From positions 1 through 6,738 of the forward strand of contig JAOAPP010000629.1 in the NCBI GenBank assembly GCA_025462985.1: a DNA stretch of 6,738 nucleotides, given 5' to 3'. The notes under the pieces are model-generated. The model worked only from the letters and a program-made list of their open reading frames with translations. It did not search any database and was not told the DNA's origin. Shown one piece after another: positions 1 to 5,553 of this stretch (positions are counted from its first letter, which is position 1; every line of letters begins with the position of its first letter). A program made the position numbers and the translations under genes. Source of the stretch: Bryobacterales bacterium. Its GTDB lineage: Bacteria; Acidobacteriota; Terriglobia; Bryobacterales; Bryobacteraceae.

Positions 1-248
1 TGGACTCCCTTCACTTTCTTGGCGAGCGGGCTTGCGCGGGTCTTGCCTTTATCCGTGTCAACACGGCCTTTTAATGTGACGAGTCCGTCTTTCACCGAAA
101 CCTCGACCCCGCCGCCTTTGACATCGGGATCTCCGGTCAAGCGAATTCGCACCTGATCATAGATTCTGTCGTCGTTCTTCTGATCTGCAAAGGCCGCCTG
201 CGCCCACACTCCGGTCACAAGAAGTGACACACCAACAAGACGTCTCAT
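1..248 (-). CDS. Secreted BON-domain protein (partial, C-terminus beyond left edge)
   Basis: Eighty-two complete codons are visible before the left edge cuts the gene. The protein starts MRRLVGVSLL and has a short basic N-terminus, a hydrophobic core and an AFA motif ending at about residue 21. This reads as a signal peptide, so the product should be exported, probably to the periplasm. From about residue 27 it resembles a BON (OsmY and nodulation) domain: a helix with YDQVRIRL, then a strand-turn-strand EVSVKDGLVTLKGRV, then a second helix with AKKVKGV where the family usually has A..A..v.GV. BON domains are small phospholipid- or ligand-binding modules of envelope and stress proteins. The ATG overlaps the era stop codon as ATGA (245 to 248). 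A GGAAG stretch a few bases upstream can serve as the Shine-Dalgarno sequence, and translation is probably coupled to era. The number of BON domains in the full protein cannot be seen. Confidence 0.8.
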   Translation of the reverse strand, partial: MRRLVGVSLLVTGVWAQAAFADQKNDDRIYDQVRIRLTGDPDVKGGGVEVSVKDGLVTLKGRVDTDKGKTRASPLAKKVKGV

Positions 249-1159
249 TTATCTTCCGAGCCTATCATCGAACGCCAGTCGACAGCATCAAGGAAAGCGG
301 GGTCCTCGCGCCAGCCCGGCCTTACTTTTACAAACAATGACAAAAAGACCTTCGTTTCGAGCCGGCGTTCCAGCTCCAGCCGGGCTTCGGTGCCAATCTT
401 CTTGAGCGTCTGGCCTTTGCTGCCGACCAGGATGGCCTTCTGTCCATCGCGTTCAACGTGGATGGTGGCACCGATGCGCGTAAGCTTTGGCGCTTCTTCC
501 CAAGTGTCGATCAGGATTGCGGAAGCGTGCGGTACTTCCTGACGTACATTGTGCAGAATGCGCTCGCGAACCACCTCGGCTGCAAGGAACCGCATCGGCT
601 GGTCCGTGAGATAGTCGGCCGGAAACAGCGCCGGCCCTTCGGGCAGGTGGCTTTGGATGACGAGCCGCAAGTGATCGAGCCCATCGCGGGTACGCGCCGA
701 CACCGGCACGGCTTCAACGAAGGGGAACAATTCGTTGTACTTCTGAATGCGCGGCAGAAGATCACGCTTGTCTTCCAGTTGGTCAATCTTATTCAGGACC
801 AGAATGGAGTTTTCGGATCTGTTTAGCGCGCTCACCGCATGTTCGTCTTCTTCCCCTATCTTTCGCGAGGCGTCCGCGACGAAAAGGATGAGGTCTCGAT
901 CCTGCAGCGCGCCCCGAACAGTCTCCATCATGCGGCGGTTGAAAAGCGTATCGGATTTGTGAATACCAGGGGTGTCCACAAAGATGATTTGAGAGTCTTT
1001 GGACGTGAGCACGCCTTGGACTGAGGTGCGCGTGGTCTGGGCCTGGTGGGCGGTAATCGAGATCTTTTCGCCGACCAGCGCATTCACCAGTGTGGATTTT
1101 CCGGCATTGGGCCGCCCGACAATCGAGACGAAGCCGGAGCGAAAGGGAGTTTCGGTCAT
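245..1159 (-). CDS. era: GTPase Era, 30S ribosomal subunit maturation factor
   Basis: Era is an essential GTPase that binds the 3' end of 16S rRNA during small-subunit assembly. The 304-residue product has the normal family length. All GTPase motifs are present in order: G1 GRPNAGKST (15-23), the G2 threonines in TTRT (42-45), G3 DTPG (62-65), G4 NKID (123-126) and G5 SAR (154-156). The C-terminal type II KH RNA-binding domain includes GSKGQTLKKIG (246-256) and ends with the usual aromatic and basic segment VKVRPGWRED. The ATG at 1159 is chosen because MTETPFRSGFVSIVGRPN aligns with typical Era N-termini and a GAGG lies about 8 bases upstream. The gene begins 2 bases after the stop of the CBS-domain membrane protein and ends overlapping the BON gene. 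Its place behind ybeY fits a shared role in 16S rRNA processing. Nothing looks degenerate. Confidence 0.98.
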   Translation of the reverse strand: MTETPFRSGFVSIVGRPNAGKSTLVNALVGEKISITAHQAQTTRTSVQGVLTSKDSQIIFVDTPGIHKSDTLFNRRMMETVRGALQDRDLILFVADASRKIGEEDEHAVSALNRSENSILVLNKIDQLEDKRDLLPRIQKYNELFPFVEAVPVSARTRDGLDHLRLVIQSHLPEGPALFPADYLTDQPMRFLAAEVVRERILHNVRQEVPHASAILIDTWEEAPKLTRIGATIHVERDGQKAILVGSKGQTLKKIGTEARLELERRLETKVFLSLFVKVRPGWREDPAFLDAVDWRSMIGSEDK

Positions 1160-1161
1160 GT

Positions 1162-2430
1162 CTAAGCCTCAACTGCCGAAGGGGCTTCCACTTTGGAAAG
1201 GCGGACCTCATTCACCCTGCGGCCGTCTGCGGCGAGTACCTCAAAGCGGACGCCGTCACGATCGATCGTTTCTCCAACTTGCGGCACGTGCCCGAGCCAT
1301 TCGGTTACAAGTCCTCCAACGGTGGTGGATTCGGTATCGCCTTCCGGTCGGAAATTCAGCAGATCTTCCAAACGATCGAGGTCCAGGCTTCCCGGCGCGA
1401 TGAACACAGTTTCTGATTCTTGACGAACGTCGCGCTCCGGCTCATGCTCGTCGCGTATCTCGCCGAGGATTTCTTCTACAAGATCTTCCATTGTGACGAG
1501 GCCAGCCGTGTTTCCGTATTCATCGATTACAACGACGACGTGCGACCCTTCACGTTGCATCTCGCGCAGGAGATCGGTCACCGGCTTCGATTCGGGTACT
1601 ACTTGAATCGGCCGCAATAGTTTCTGCAGAGGTTTTTCCTGGCGCTCTTCCGGTTCCAGTTCGAAAATATCGCGAACGTGAATGAAGCCGATGATATTGT
1701 CGATGGACTCCTGAAATACAGGGATTCTCGAGTATCGTTCGTGAATGACAAGCTGCCGAAGGTCTTCAAGGGACTTGGTGACGGCAATGCCGACGATGCT
1801 GGGACGCGGGGTCATCACCTCGCGAACGCTCTTGCCGCCGAACGCAACGACCGAGTGAATCAGCTTCCGATCTTCTTCTTCCAGAATGCCTTCTTCGGCT
1901 CCAGCAGAAATGAGTGCCTCAATGTGTTCCACCGAGTCGTTGGGCGTATTCTCTGCGTGCTTGTCGGCGTCGAAATCGAGCAGCGACTGGAACATGCGGA
2001 CAAGCCCGGCGAAGGGGAGCGCCAGCAAGGCCAAAAACCGGATCAGCGGGAGTAAGTTCACCAGCCATGCGCCGCTCGTGCGGCGGTAGAGAAAAGCCGG
2101 AACCAGGTACGTGGAAACCAGCATGGCGAGCACAGAGAACGCCAGGGCGTCAAGCACGCTCTGCCAATGCGGTACCTCGGGGCGAACCAAGGCACACAAG
2201 AAGCAAACGCCAAGCAGCGGCAGGCCGACATGTTTCAGCAGCGAGAACGACAGTGAGCCGCGCTCATGCTCGAGTCCGATCTTGGCCGCAAGCGTCTCAC
2301 GAAAGTATTCGAGCGAAGCTGCTTCGCGTCTGATAATGCGCAAGGACTCCAGGTAAAGGAGTTGAATGTAGGAAACGAAGCCGAGCAACACCGTGAGTAA
2401 CAGCGCGACCACGAGGCAAGGTAGATTCAT
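1162..2430 (-). CDS. CorC/HlyC-family membrane protein with paired CBS domains
   Basis: This 422-residue protein has the layout of the CNNM/CorC ("hemolysin C-like") family. Members are integral membrane proteins linked to magnesium or cobalt transport, although many are poorly characterised. About four hydrophobic segments lie at roughly 3-25, 66-83, 93-116 and 122-146. A CBS pair follows: VREVMTPR to HVRDIF at about 203-255, and about 272-325 with the typical [23 protein letters not shown] region, which can bind adenine nucleotides. The CorC_HlyC domain fills about 337-414 ([43 protein letters not shown]). The ATG at 2430 overlaps the ybeY stop as ATGA and has AGAGG about 8 bases upstream. 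The membrane part is divergent: I cannot find the usual ASE..L motif or the conserved asparagines of a classic CNNM domain. The family call is firm, but the transported ion is not predictable. Confidence 0.93.
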   Translation of the reverse strand: MNLPCLVVALLLTVLLGFVSYIQLLYLESLRIIRREAASLEYFRETLAAKIGLEHERGSLSFSLLKHVGLPLLGVCFLCALVRPEVPHWQSVLDALAFSVLAMLVSTYLVPAFLYRRTSGAWLVNLLPLIRFLALLALPFAGLVRMFQSLLDFDADKHAENTPNDSVEHIEALISAGAEEGILEEEDRKLIHSVVAFGGKSVREVMTPRPSIVGIAVTKSLEDLRQLVIHERYSRIPVFQESIDNIIGFIHVRDIFELEPEERQEKPLQKLLRPIQVVPESKPVTDLLREMQREGSHVVVVIDEYGNTAGLVTMEDLVEEILGEIRDEHEPERDVRQESETVFIAPGSLDLDRLEDLLNFRPEGDTESTTVGGLVTEWLGHVPQVGETIDRDGVRFEVLAADGRRVNEVRLSKVEAPSAVEA

Positions 2431-2900
2431 CGCACAGCCTCTTGCATTCGGGACGTTCGCCCGATCAGTGTCGCCTGCAAATTGAACTCAGAACGCCATT
2501 TGCGCTCTGCGCGCGCCATCTCGCCTCGATCCCGTTCATGATCGTGTCCGAGTAGGTGCAGCAGACCGTGAAGCATAAGTACCTGCAGTTCTTCCACCCG
2601 GTCATGACCAAACTCACGGGCCTGTGCTTCTGCCCTCTCTATCGAGATTGCGAGATCTCCCAGGCCGGCATCTTCTGACGGGAAAGACAAAACGTCAGTC
2701 GGGTAATCATGCTGCAGGAAATCTTTGTTCAATTTCCGCATTTCCCGGTCTTTGGTGATCAGGCAGATGAAGGCGCGTCCCTGTGCGACTCTCGCGGAGA
2801 GATCGACAGCGAAGTTTCTGAGAGCGTTCTTTTCCTCCGTCGAAAGCCGGGATCTTGCCGGAAGCGCACGAAAAAGAACGACAGGTCTGTCAGGGTCCAT
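2427..2900 (-). CDS. ybeY: Endoribonuclease YbeY (rRNA maturation, zinc-dependent)
   Basis: YbeY is a single-strand-specific metal-dependent RNase needed for 16S rRNA 3' end maturation and 70S ribosome quality control. The 157-residue product has the family length. The metal site is HGLLHLLGHDH (111-121), giving the H-x3-H-x5-H pattern with His111, His115 and His121. Upstream are the other family signatures, LNKDFLQHDYPTDVLSFP (57-74) and GDLAIS (81-86). The ATG at 2900 lies 9 bases after the phoH stop. I see no convincing Shine-Dalgarno sequence before it, so translation may depend on ribosomes arriving from phoH. Its stop overlaps the next start. The phoH-ybeY-CBS protein-era order is a widely conserved bacterial arrangement, which supports the call. 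Confidence 0.97.
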   Translation of the reverse strand: MDPDRPVVLFRALPARSRLSTEEKNALRNFAVDLSARVAQGRAFICLITKDREMRKLNKDFLQHDYPTDVLSFPSEDAGLGDLAISIERAEAQAREFGHDRVEELQVLMLHGLLHLLGHDHERDRGEMARAERKWRSEFNLQATLIGRTSRMQEAVR

Positions 2901-2909
2901 GGGAGTGCG

Positions 2910-3971
2910 TTAGGTCAGCGCGGGAAGTTCCGGGATTTCGACCGCCGTCGCCCCGGGTGCCTCGGAAGCGGAATTTCGCGGCTGATCTCCAGTAAGCTTG
3001 AATGCGAGCTGGCGCCCCGCGCCGATGATGCCGTTGTAGCGCTCGTATGCCGTGACAATCCTCTGAACGAGCGGGTGACGAACAACGTCCTTTTCGTCGA
3101 AATTCACAAAAGCGATTCCTTCGACTCCGCCCAGAACTTCGGCGGCATTGAGCAGACCGCTCTTCTTAGCTGAGGGGAGATCGATCTGGGTTTGATCGCC
3201 TGTGACAACCATCTTTGAATTGAAGCCCTGACGAGTCAGAATCATCTTCATCTGCTCGATCGTTGTGTTCTGTGCTTCGTCGAGGATGATAAAGCAATCA
3301 TTCAAGGTGCGGACGCGCATAAAGGCAAGCGGCGCGATTTCGATGGAGTTTCGCTCCAGCAGCTTCTCCACCTTTTCCGCATCGATCATGTCGAAAAGCG
3401 CGTCGTAAAGCGGCCGCAGATAGGGATCGATTTTTTCCTGCAGCGTGCCTGGTAGAAACCCGAGATGCTCGCCGGCCTCCACAGCCGGACGCGTCAGAAC
3501 GATACGACTCACCTGCTTGTTCAGGAATGCCGAGACGGCCATCGCCATGGCGAGATACGTTTTTCCGGTACCTGCCGGCCCGATGCCGAAAGTGAGATCG
3601 TTGTTTTCGATGGCATCAATATAACGGCGCTGGTTGATCGTCTTGGGGGCGAGAACTTTCTTGCCGAAGGAGCGGGATTTACCGCTCTCCACCAGTCGGC
3701 GAAGAGAAACGTCGGGATCCGCCGTCAAGAGACGGATGTAGCTGTTGAGGTCGCCGTTATTGAAAACGTGGCCGGACTGGACCAGGTCGACATAGTCCTC
3801 AAGGATGCGCTCGGCGCGGCGAACGTCGCGCTCCTCGCCTTCCAGTTCGAGAGAGTCGCCATCCAAAAGATGCGTTTTCAGGTTGAGCTGGTTTTCGAGC
3901 AGCCGTATATTTTCGTCACGGGTGCCAAATAAGGATTCGATGCCGCGAGAGATCTGAACAGAAGACTTCAT
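2910..3971 (-). CDS. PhoH-family (PhoH-like/YbeZ) ATPase
   Basis: The product is 353 residues from the chosen start. A small N-terminal nucleic-acid-binding-like segment (about 15-65, GTRDENIRLLENQLNL to ERILEDYV) is followed by the PhoH ATPase core. Walker A is GPAGTGKT (131-138), Walker B is FIILDEAQN (227-235), and VVTGDQTQIDLP (255-266) is the sensor-like motif. YbeZ-type PhoH proteins pair with YbeY and are implicated in RNA metabolism, and ybeY follows here. The reading frame stays open upstream to an ATG at 4199, which would add 76 residues. I prefer 3971 because MKSSVQISRGIESLFG resembles normal PhoH N-termini, the extra segment is low-complexity R/P/S/G-rich and unlike the family, and a good extended -10 lies inside it. 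The last 20 residues or so (SEAPGATAVEIPELPALT) are a poorly conserved tail. No clear Shine-Dalgarno precedes 3971, so the exact start is less certain than the gene. Confidence 0.93.
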   Translation of the reverse strand: MKSSVQISRGIESLFGTRDENIRLLENQLNLKTHLLDGDSLELEGEERDVRRAERILEDYVDLVQSGHVFNNGDLNSYIRLLTADPDVSLRRLVESGKSRSFGKKVLAPKTINQRRYIDAIENNDLTFGIGPAGTGKTYLAMAMAVSAFLNKQVSRIVLTRPAVEAGEHLGFLPGTLQEKIDPYLRPLYDALFDMIDAEKVEKLLERNSIEIAPLAFMRVRTLNDCFIILDEAQNTTIEQMKMILTRQGFNSKMVVTGDQTQIDLPSAKKSGLLNAAEVLGGVEGIAFVNFDEKDVVRHPLVQRIVTAYERYNGIIGAGRQLAFKLTGDQPRNSASEAPGATAVEIPELPALT

Positions 3972-4011
3972 CAAGAAAGTATTTGTGGTGAACTGCTTCG
4001 GGCGAGGTCCA

Positions 4012-4119
4012 GGGCCGGAGTGGGAAGATGGCTTGCCAGGTAGGATCTGTCTTCCGGCCCGCTTCGTGTGCCGCCTATCGAAGCACAACATGCTTCGAGG
4101 CCGTGCCGTGAGGCCGGAA
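4012..4119 (-). promoter_or_regulatory. Structured phoH leader with mutually exclusive stems (candidate cis-regulatory RNA)
   Basis: Read as mRNA (minus strand), segment B (4060-4052, GGGCCGGAA) can pair over 8 bp with upstream segment A (4119-4112, UUCCGGCC) or over 8 bp with downstream segment C (4019-4012, UCCGGCCC). It cannot pair with both. Between A and B sits a perfect 8-bp hairpin (arms 4091-4098 and 4078-4085, 5-nt loop 4086-4090). The arm at 4079-4085 could also pair with a second CGAAGCA at 4000-3994. The B:C stem would lie about 40 nt before the phoH start. Neither stem is followed by a U-tract, so this is not an intrinsic terminator. I do not recognise a known riboswitch class. 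The CCGG and GGCC cores are partly self-complementary, so chance pairing in GC-rich DNA is possible. Confidence 0.35.
4078..4098 (-). repeat. Perfect 8-bp inverted repeat (hairpin) in the phoH leader
   Basis: The arms TCGAAGCA and TGCTTCGA are exact reverse complements separated by 5 bases. In the minus-strand transcript this forms a stable stem-loop about 110 nt before the phoH start. It can be lengthened by two G-C pairs across a 2-nt bulge. It is nested inside the possible A:B stem described for the leader. Confidence 0.6.
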
Positions 4120-4132
4120 ATAACTGAACCCA

Positions 4133-4148
4133 CTGGCGCATGCGCCGG
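4133..4148. repeat. Palindrome GGCGCATGCGCC near the predicted phoH transcription start
   Basis: A perfect 12-bp palindrome at 4135-4146 is flanked by a T/G then a C/G position. It lies about 10 to 25 nt downstream of the transcription start predicted from the extended -10 at 4165-4173. It could be a dimeric repressor operator or simply a 5' end structure. The sequence does not say which. Confidence 0.35.
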
Positions 4149-4164
4149 AAGCTCATCCAAAGTC

Positions 4165-4173
4165 AGTATACCA
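4165..4173 (-). promoter_or_regulatory. Candidate extended -10 promoter for the phoH operon
   Basis: Read on the minus strand this is TGGTATACT: a TATACT -10 hexamer (one mismatch to TATAAT) with TG one base upstream, which is the extended -10 form that can work without a good -35. No convincing -35 hexamer is present at 17 bases. TCGACG lies at a 19-base spacing. Transcription would begin near 4158, inside the open frame that could extend PhoH, and so supports the shorter PhoH start. Confidence 0.45.
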
Positions 4174-4255
4174 CTCTTTCCGAGATTAGCGTCGACCATC
4201 GATCCCGGCTGATTCGGCTGTTTCGGCCTGCGCCAGAAAGGCCGATCACGAGAGT

Positions 4256-4276
4256 TTGAAAAATTCCCGAAAAATT
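4256..4276 (+). repeat. AT-rich direct repeat GAAAAATT, 11-base period
   Basis: GAAAAATT occurs at 4258-4265 and again at 4269-4276, one helical turn apart, within the most AT-rich stretch of the intergenic region. The first copy overlaps TTGAAA (4256-4261), a fair -35 hexamer for the plus strand, but no good -10 follows at 16 to 18 bases. It may be a curved or UP-element-like segment or a repressor half-site pair. Confidence 0.3.
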
Positions 4277-4358
4277 ATTACTCGTTGCAAATGAGTGCCT
4301 TGGGGGGATGCTCGCGATTCGGTAACGCGTTTGCCTGCACGGTTTCGGGGTTTCCGCA

Positions 4359-4367
4359 TGCTATGTT
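4359..4367 (+). promoter_or_regulatory. Possible extended -10 promoter for the unknown two-gene operon
   Basis: TGCTATGTT fits the extended -10 pattern TG-n-TATnnT. The matching -35 position (around 4339-4344) is poor. A start near 4374 would give a leader of about 80 nt consisting almost entirely of the two following inverted repeats. This is a weak call based on one motif. Confidence 0.3.
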
Positions 4368-4371
4368 CGAG

Positions 4372-4395
4372 TCGCTCGCGAGAACTCGCGAGCGA
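4372..4395 (+). repeat. Perfect 11-bp inverted repeat upstream of the unknown operon
   Basis: The arms TCGCTCGCGAG (4372-4382) and CTCGCGAGCGA (4385-4395) are exact reverse complements around a 2-base AA centre. In DNA this is an almost continuous palindrome, suited to binding a dimeric protein. In RNA it would form a long hairpin if the central bases open into a 4-nt loop. It sits 15 bases before the terminator-like hairpin and overlaps or closely follows the predicted transcription start. Confidence 0.6.
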
Positions 4396-4409
4396 GCTGC
4401 TAAATCCAG

Positions 4410-4446
4410 AACAGGCCGGGCTTTCGTCCCGGCCTGTTTCATTTTG
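4410..4446 (+). terminator. Terminator-like hairpin (possible attenuator) just before the unknown operon
   Basis: An 11-bp perfect stem (AACAGGCCGGG at 4410-4420, CCCGGCCTGTT at 4428-4438) closes a 7-nt loop CTTTCGT. It is followed on the plus strand by a broken T-tract, TCATTTT (4439-4445). This is a good intrinsic terminator shape for plus-strand transcription. No plus-strand gene is visible immediately to its left, and it ends about 10 bases before the ATG at 4457. It may therefore end a short RNA, act as an attenuator, or stop readthrough from further upstream. The GGGG that may serve as Shine-Dalgarno lies directly after it. Confidence 0.65.
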
Positions 4447-4456
4447 GGGTGTGTCC

Positions 4457-5203
4457 ATGGGCGAATTGATTACGATGCCGGTCCGAAACGCGAATGCAGA
4501 GCTGCCCAGCCTGCCCGAAACGAGCCTCTTGCCTGGAGGCAATCCGGTTGATGGCGCCGACTTCAGCGTGTGGAAGAGAGCACCGAAAGAAAGAACTGCC
4601 GCCTACTTCCCGACCTACTCAGCAATTTCGAAAGCCATGCAGACGGCGATGCGCGGCTGGGCGCGCGAGTGGTTCAATGCGAACCCTGAGATTCTGCTTC
4701 GGCCCCACACTGCCTACCCGATTCTGGTCTACCAGTGCACGACACCGTTCTCCGGCAAGCCAACCAACATATTTACCTACGACATTCAGCAGACAGAAGC
4801 TCTGAACAGAGCATTTGCCTCTGCCGCCAGCAAACTGGGACGCGACCTGAAGCAGCTCGATACCAAGAGTCTGGGTTGGTTCACCCGCGAGCACTACTTC
4901 GCGTATCGCAGCAAAGAAGTAGTCAAGTACGTCTCGAAGAACCGCCGCGGCTTGTACAAAATGCTGAACGTCGAAACCGTACTGATGGACAGCATCCTGA
5001 AGTTTGCCATCATTGACATCCCCAAGCTGGGCCTTGCCGATGCGCTCGTGAATGTCCGCCGGGCATTCAAAACCCAGCTGAATCGATTTTCTGAAGAGTT
5101 CGACCTGAGCAGCCGCAGCGAAGAGTTGCTGAAGATAGCGACGGATGCGCTGATTTCCAAATTCCCCACCGAAAACGCGATGCCAGCGACCCTGGCCGCC
5201 TAA
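4457..5203 (+). CDS. Uncharacterised 248-residue protein, mainly helical, no recognised domain
   Basis: I do not recognise this protein. The N-terminal 45 residues are low in predicted structure (ELPSLPETSLLPGGNP). The rest is amphipathic and probably mostly helical, with aromatic clusters WAREWF (68-73), NIFTYDIQQTEALNRAF (104-120) and WFTREHYFAYRSKEVVKYV (141-159), and a C-terminal helical part FKTQLNRFSEEFDLSSRSEELLKIATDALISKF (204-236). There is no signal peptide and no membrane segment, so it is probably cytoplasmic. I see no Walker, zinc-finger or nuclease motif. The frame is open back to a GTG at 4295, but that would translate both upstream hairpins. The ATG at 4457 has GGGG about 8 bases before it; an alternative ATG at 4475 has no such signal. 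Third-position GC bias and the downstream partner with a clear Shine-Dalgarno support a real gene. It is transcribed divergently from the phoH operon. Confidence 0.8.
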   Translation: MGELITMPVRNANAELPSLPETSLLPGGNPVDGADFSVWKRAPKERTAAYFPTYSAISKAMQTAMRGWAREWFNANPEILLRPHTAYPILVYQCTTPFSGKPTNIFTYDIQQTEALNRAFASAASKLGRDLKQLDTKSLGWFTREHYFAYRSKEVVKYVSKNRRGLYKMLNVETVLMDSILKFAIIDIPKLGLADALVNVRRAFKTQLNRFSEEFDLSSRSEELLKIATDALISKFPTENAMPATLAA

Positions 5204-5205
5204 TG

Positions 5206-5213
5206 CAAGGAGC
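5206..5213 (+). promoter_or_regulatory. Shine-Dalgarno AAGGAG for the 100-residue gene
   Basis: In the 16-base gap between the two unknown genes, AAGGAG lies about 8 bases before the ATG at 5220. This is one of the clearest ribosome binding sites in the window. It fixes the start and argues that the small downstream frame is truly translated. Confidence 0.7.
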
Positions 5214-5219
5214 CCGAAA

Positions 5220-5522
5220 ATGATCAGACCTACCAGCAAGAGTCGTCCCGCCCTTATCCTGAACGACTATCAAGTGTTCAAGGGCAGATGCGAAAACACG
5301 ATGCGTCCGTTTGGACAGCCCGTCTCCGCCACTCACGAGGCGCAGCTCCTTATTCGCGATGACCGGGGAAAGCTTCCCGCCGGCGCGCTGGCTTTGTACG
5401 CCATTCATCAGCGTTCCGAAAACCGGATTACCCAGATCGTTGAGCACACACGGGCGATCGTCATGCCGATCCGTCCCCCGAAGAAAATGGCCGCCTTTCC
5501 AGTTCTGAAGGCAGCCGCTTAG
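5220..5522 (+). CDS. Uncharacterised small basic protein (100 residues)
   Basis: I do not recognise this protein. It carries about 16 Lys/Arg against 7 Asp/Glu, so it is strongly basic. The middle part (about 41-83, AQLLIRDDRGKLPAGALALYAIHQ through RAIVMPIRPPKK) reads like a small alpha/beta fold. The N-terminus is rich in Arg, Ser and Pro, and the C-terminus is AAFPVLKAAA. It has no signal peptide, no membrane helix, one cysteine (residue 24) and no metal-binding cluster. It begins 16 bases after the 248-residue gene and is surely in the same transcript. The basic charge would suit binding to nucleic acid or to an acidic partner, but that is only inference. An antisense frame (5447 to 5067) overlaps it and was rejected. 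Confidence 0.72.
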   Translation: MIRPTSKSRPALILNDYQVFKGRCENTMRPFGQPVSATHEAQLLIRDDRGKLPAGALALYAIHQRSENRITQIVEHTRAIVMPIRPPKKMAAFPVLKAAA

Positions 5523-5553
5523 CGAGCTCCGATAGCGTTCGGCTGGCTAGCGC

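Larger units (their letters stand above)
3972..4456. other. 485-base divergent intergenic region with two structured leaders
   Basis: This region separates the minus-strand phoH operon from the plus-strand unknown pair. I see no convincing protein gene in it. Open frames exist on both strands, but they run through palindromes and resemble no family. The left half (3972 to about 4158) is the probable phoH leader, full of short complementary segments. The middle (4250 to 4285) is its most AT-rich stretch and carries two GAAAAATT copies 11 bases apart. A 6-bp inverted repeat TCGGCC/GGCCGA lies at 4223-4245. The right half (4372 to 4446) has two strong consecutive inverted repeats just before the plus-strand gene. 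The listed promoters and hairpins were found by eye and are untested. Confidence 0.7.

Noticed and set aside
458..826. 122-residue plus-strand frame opposite era, and similar plus-strand frames across 1-3930
   Set aside because: These are shadows of the strongly supported minus-strand genes era, the CBS protein, ybeY and phoH, with no domain signatures of their own.
4020..4050. Possible B12-box or other known riboswitch motif in the phoH leader (CCTGGCAAGCC stretch)
   Set aside because: It has only short resemblance in the wrong order, and the remaining conserved parts of the cobalamin riboswitch are absent. phoH is also not a cobalamin-related gene.
3985..4212. 75-residue open frame on the plus strand in the phoH leader region
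   Set aside because: It has no ribosome binding signal, its composition is typical of a GC-rich shadow frame, and it runs through the palindromes of the region.
4372..4446. Type III toxin-antitoxin locus (RNA antitoxin plus terminator before a toxin gene)
   Set aside because: The promoter-RNA-terminator-gene layout is suggestive, but there are no tandem RNA repeats and the 248-residue protein does not resemble ToxN/AbiQ-type toxins in size or motifs.
4295..4456. N-terminal extension of the 248-residue protein from a GTG at 4295
   Set aside because: It would translate both strong inverted repeats (4372-4395 and 4410-4438), giving an arginine/serine-rich segment that looks non-coding. The ATG at 4457 is better placed.
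4246..4542. 98-residue minus-strand open frame upstream of phoH
   Set aside because: It overlaps the start of the plus-strand gene and both hairpins, has no recognisable protein features, and does not line up with the phoH promoter.
4619..5239. 206-residue open frame on the minus strand
   Set aside because: It is antisense to the 248-residue gene, which has better third-position GC bias, a plausible ribosome binding site and a downstream operon partner. The antisense translation resembles no family.
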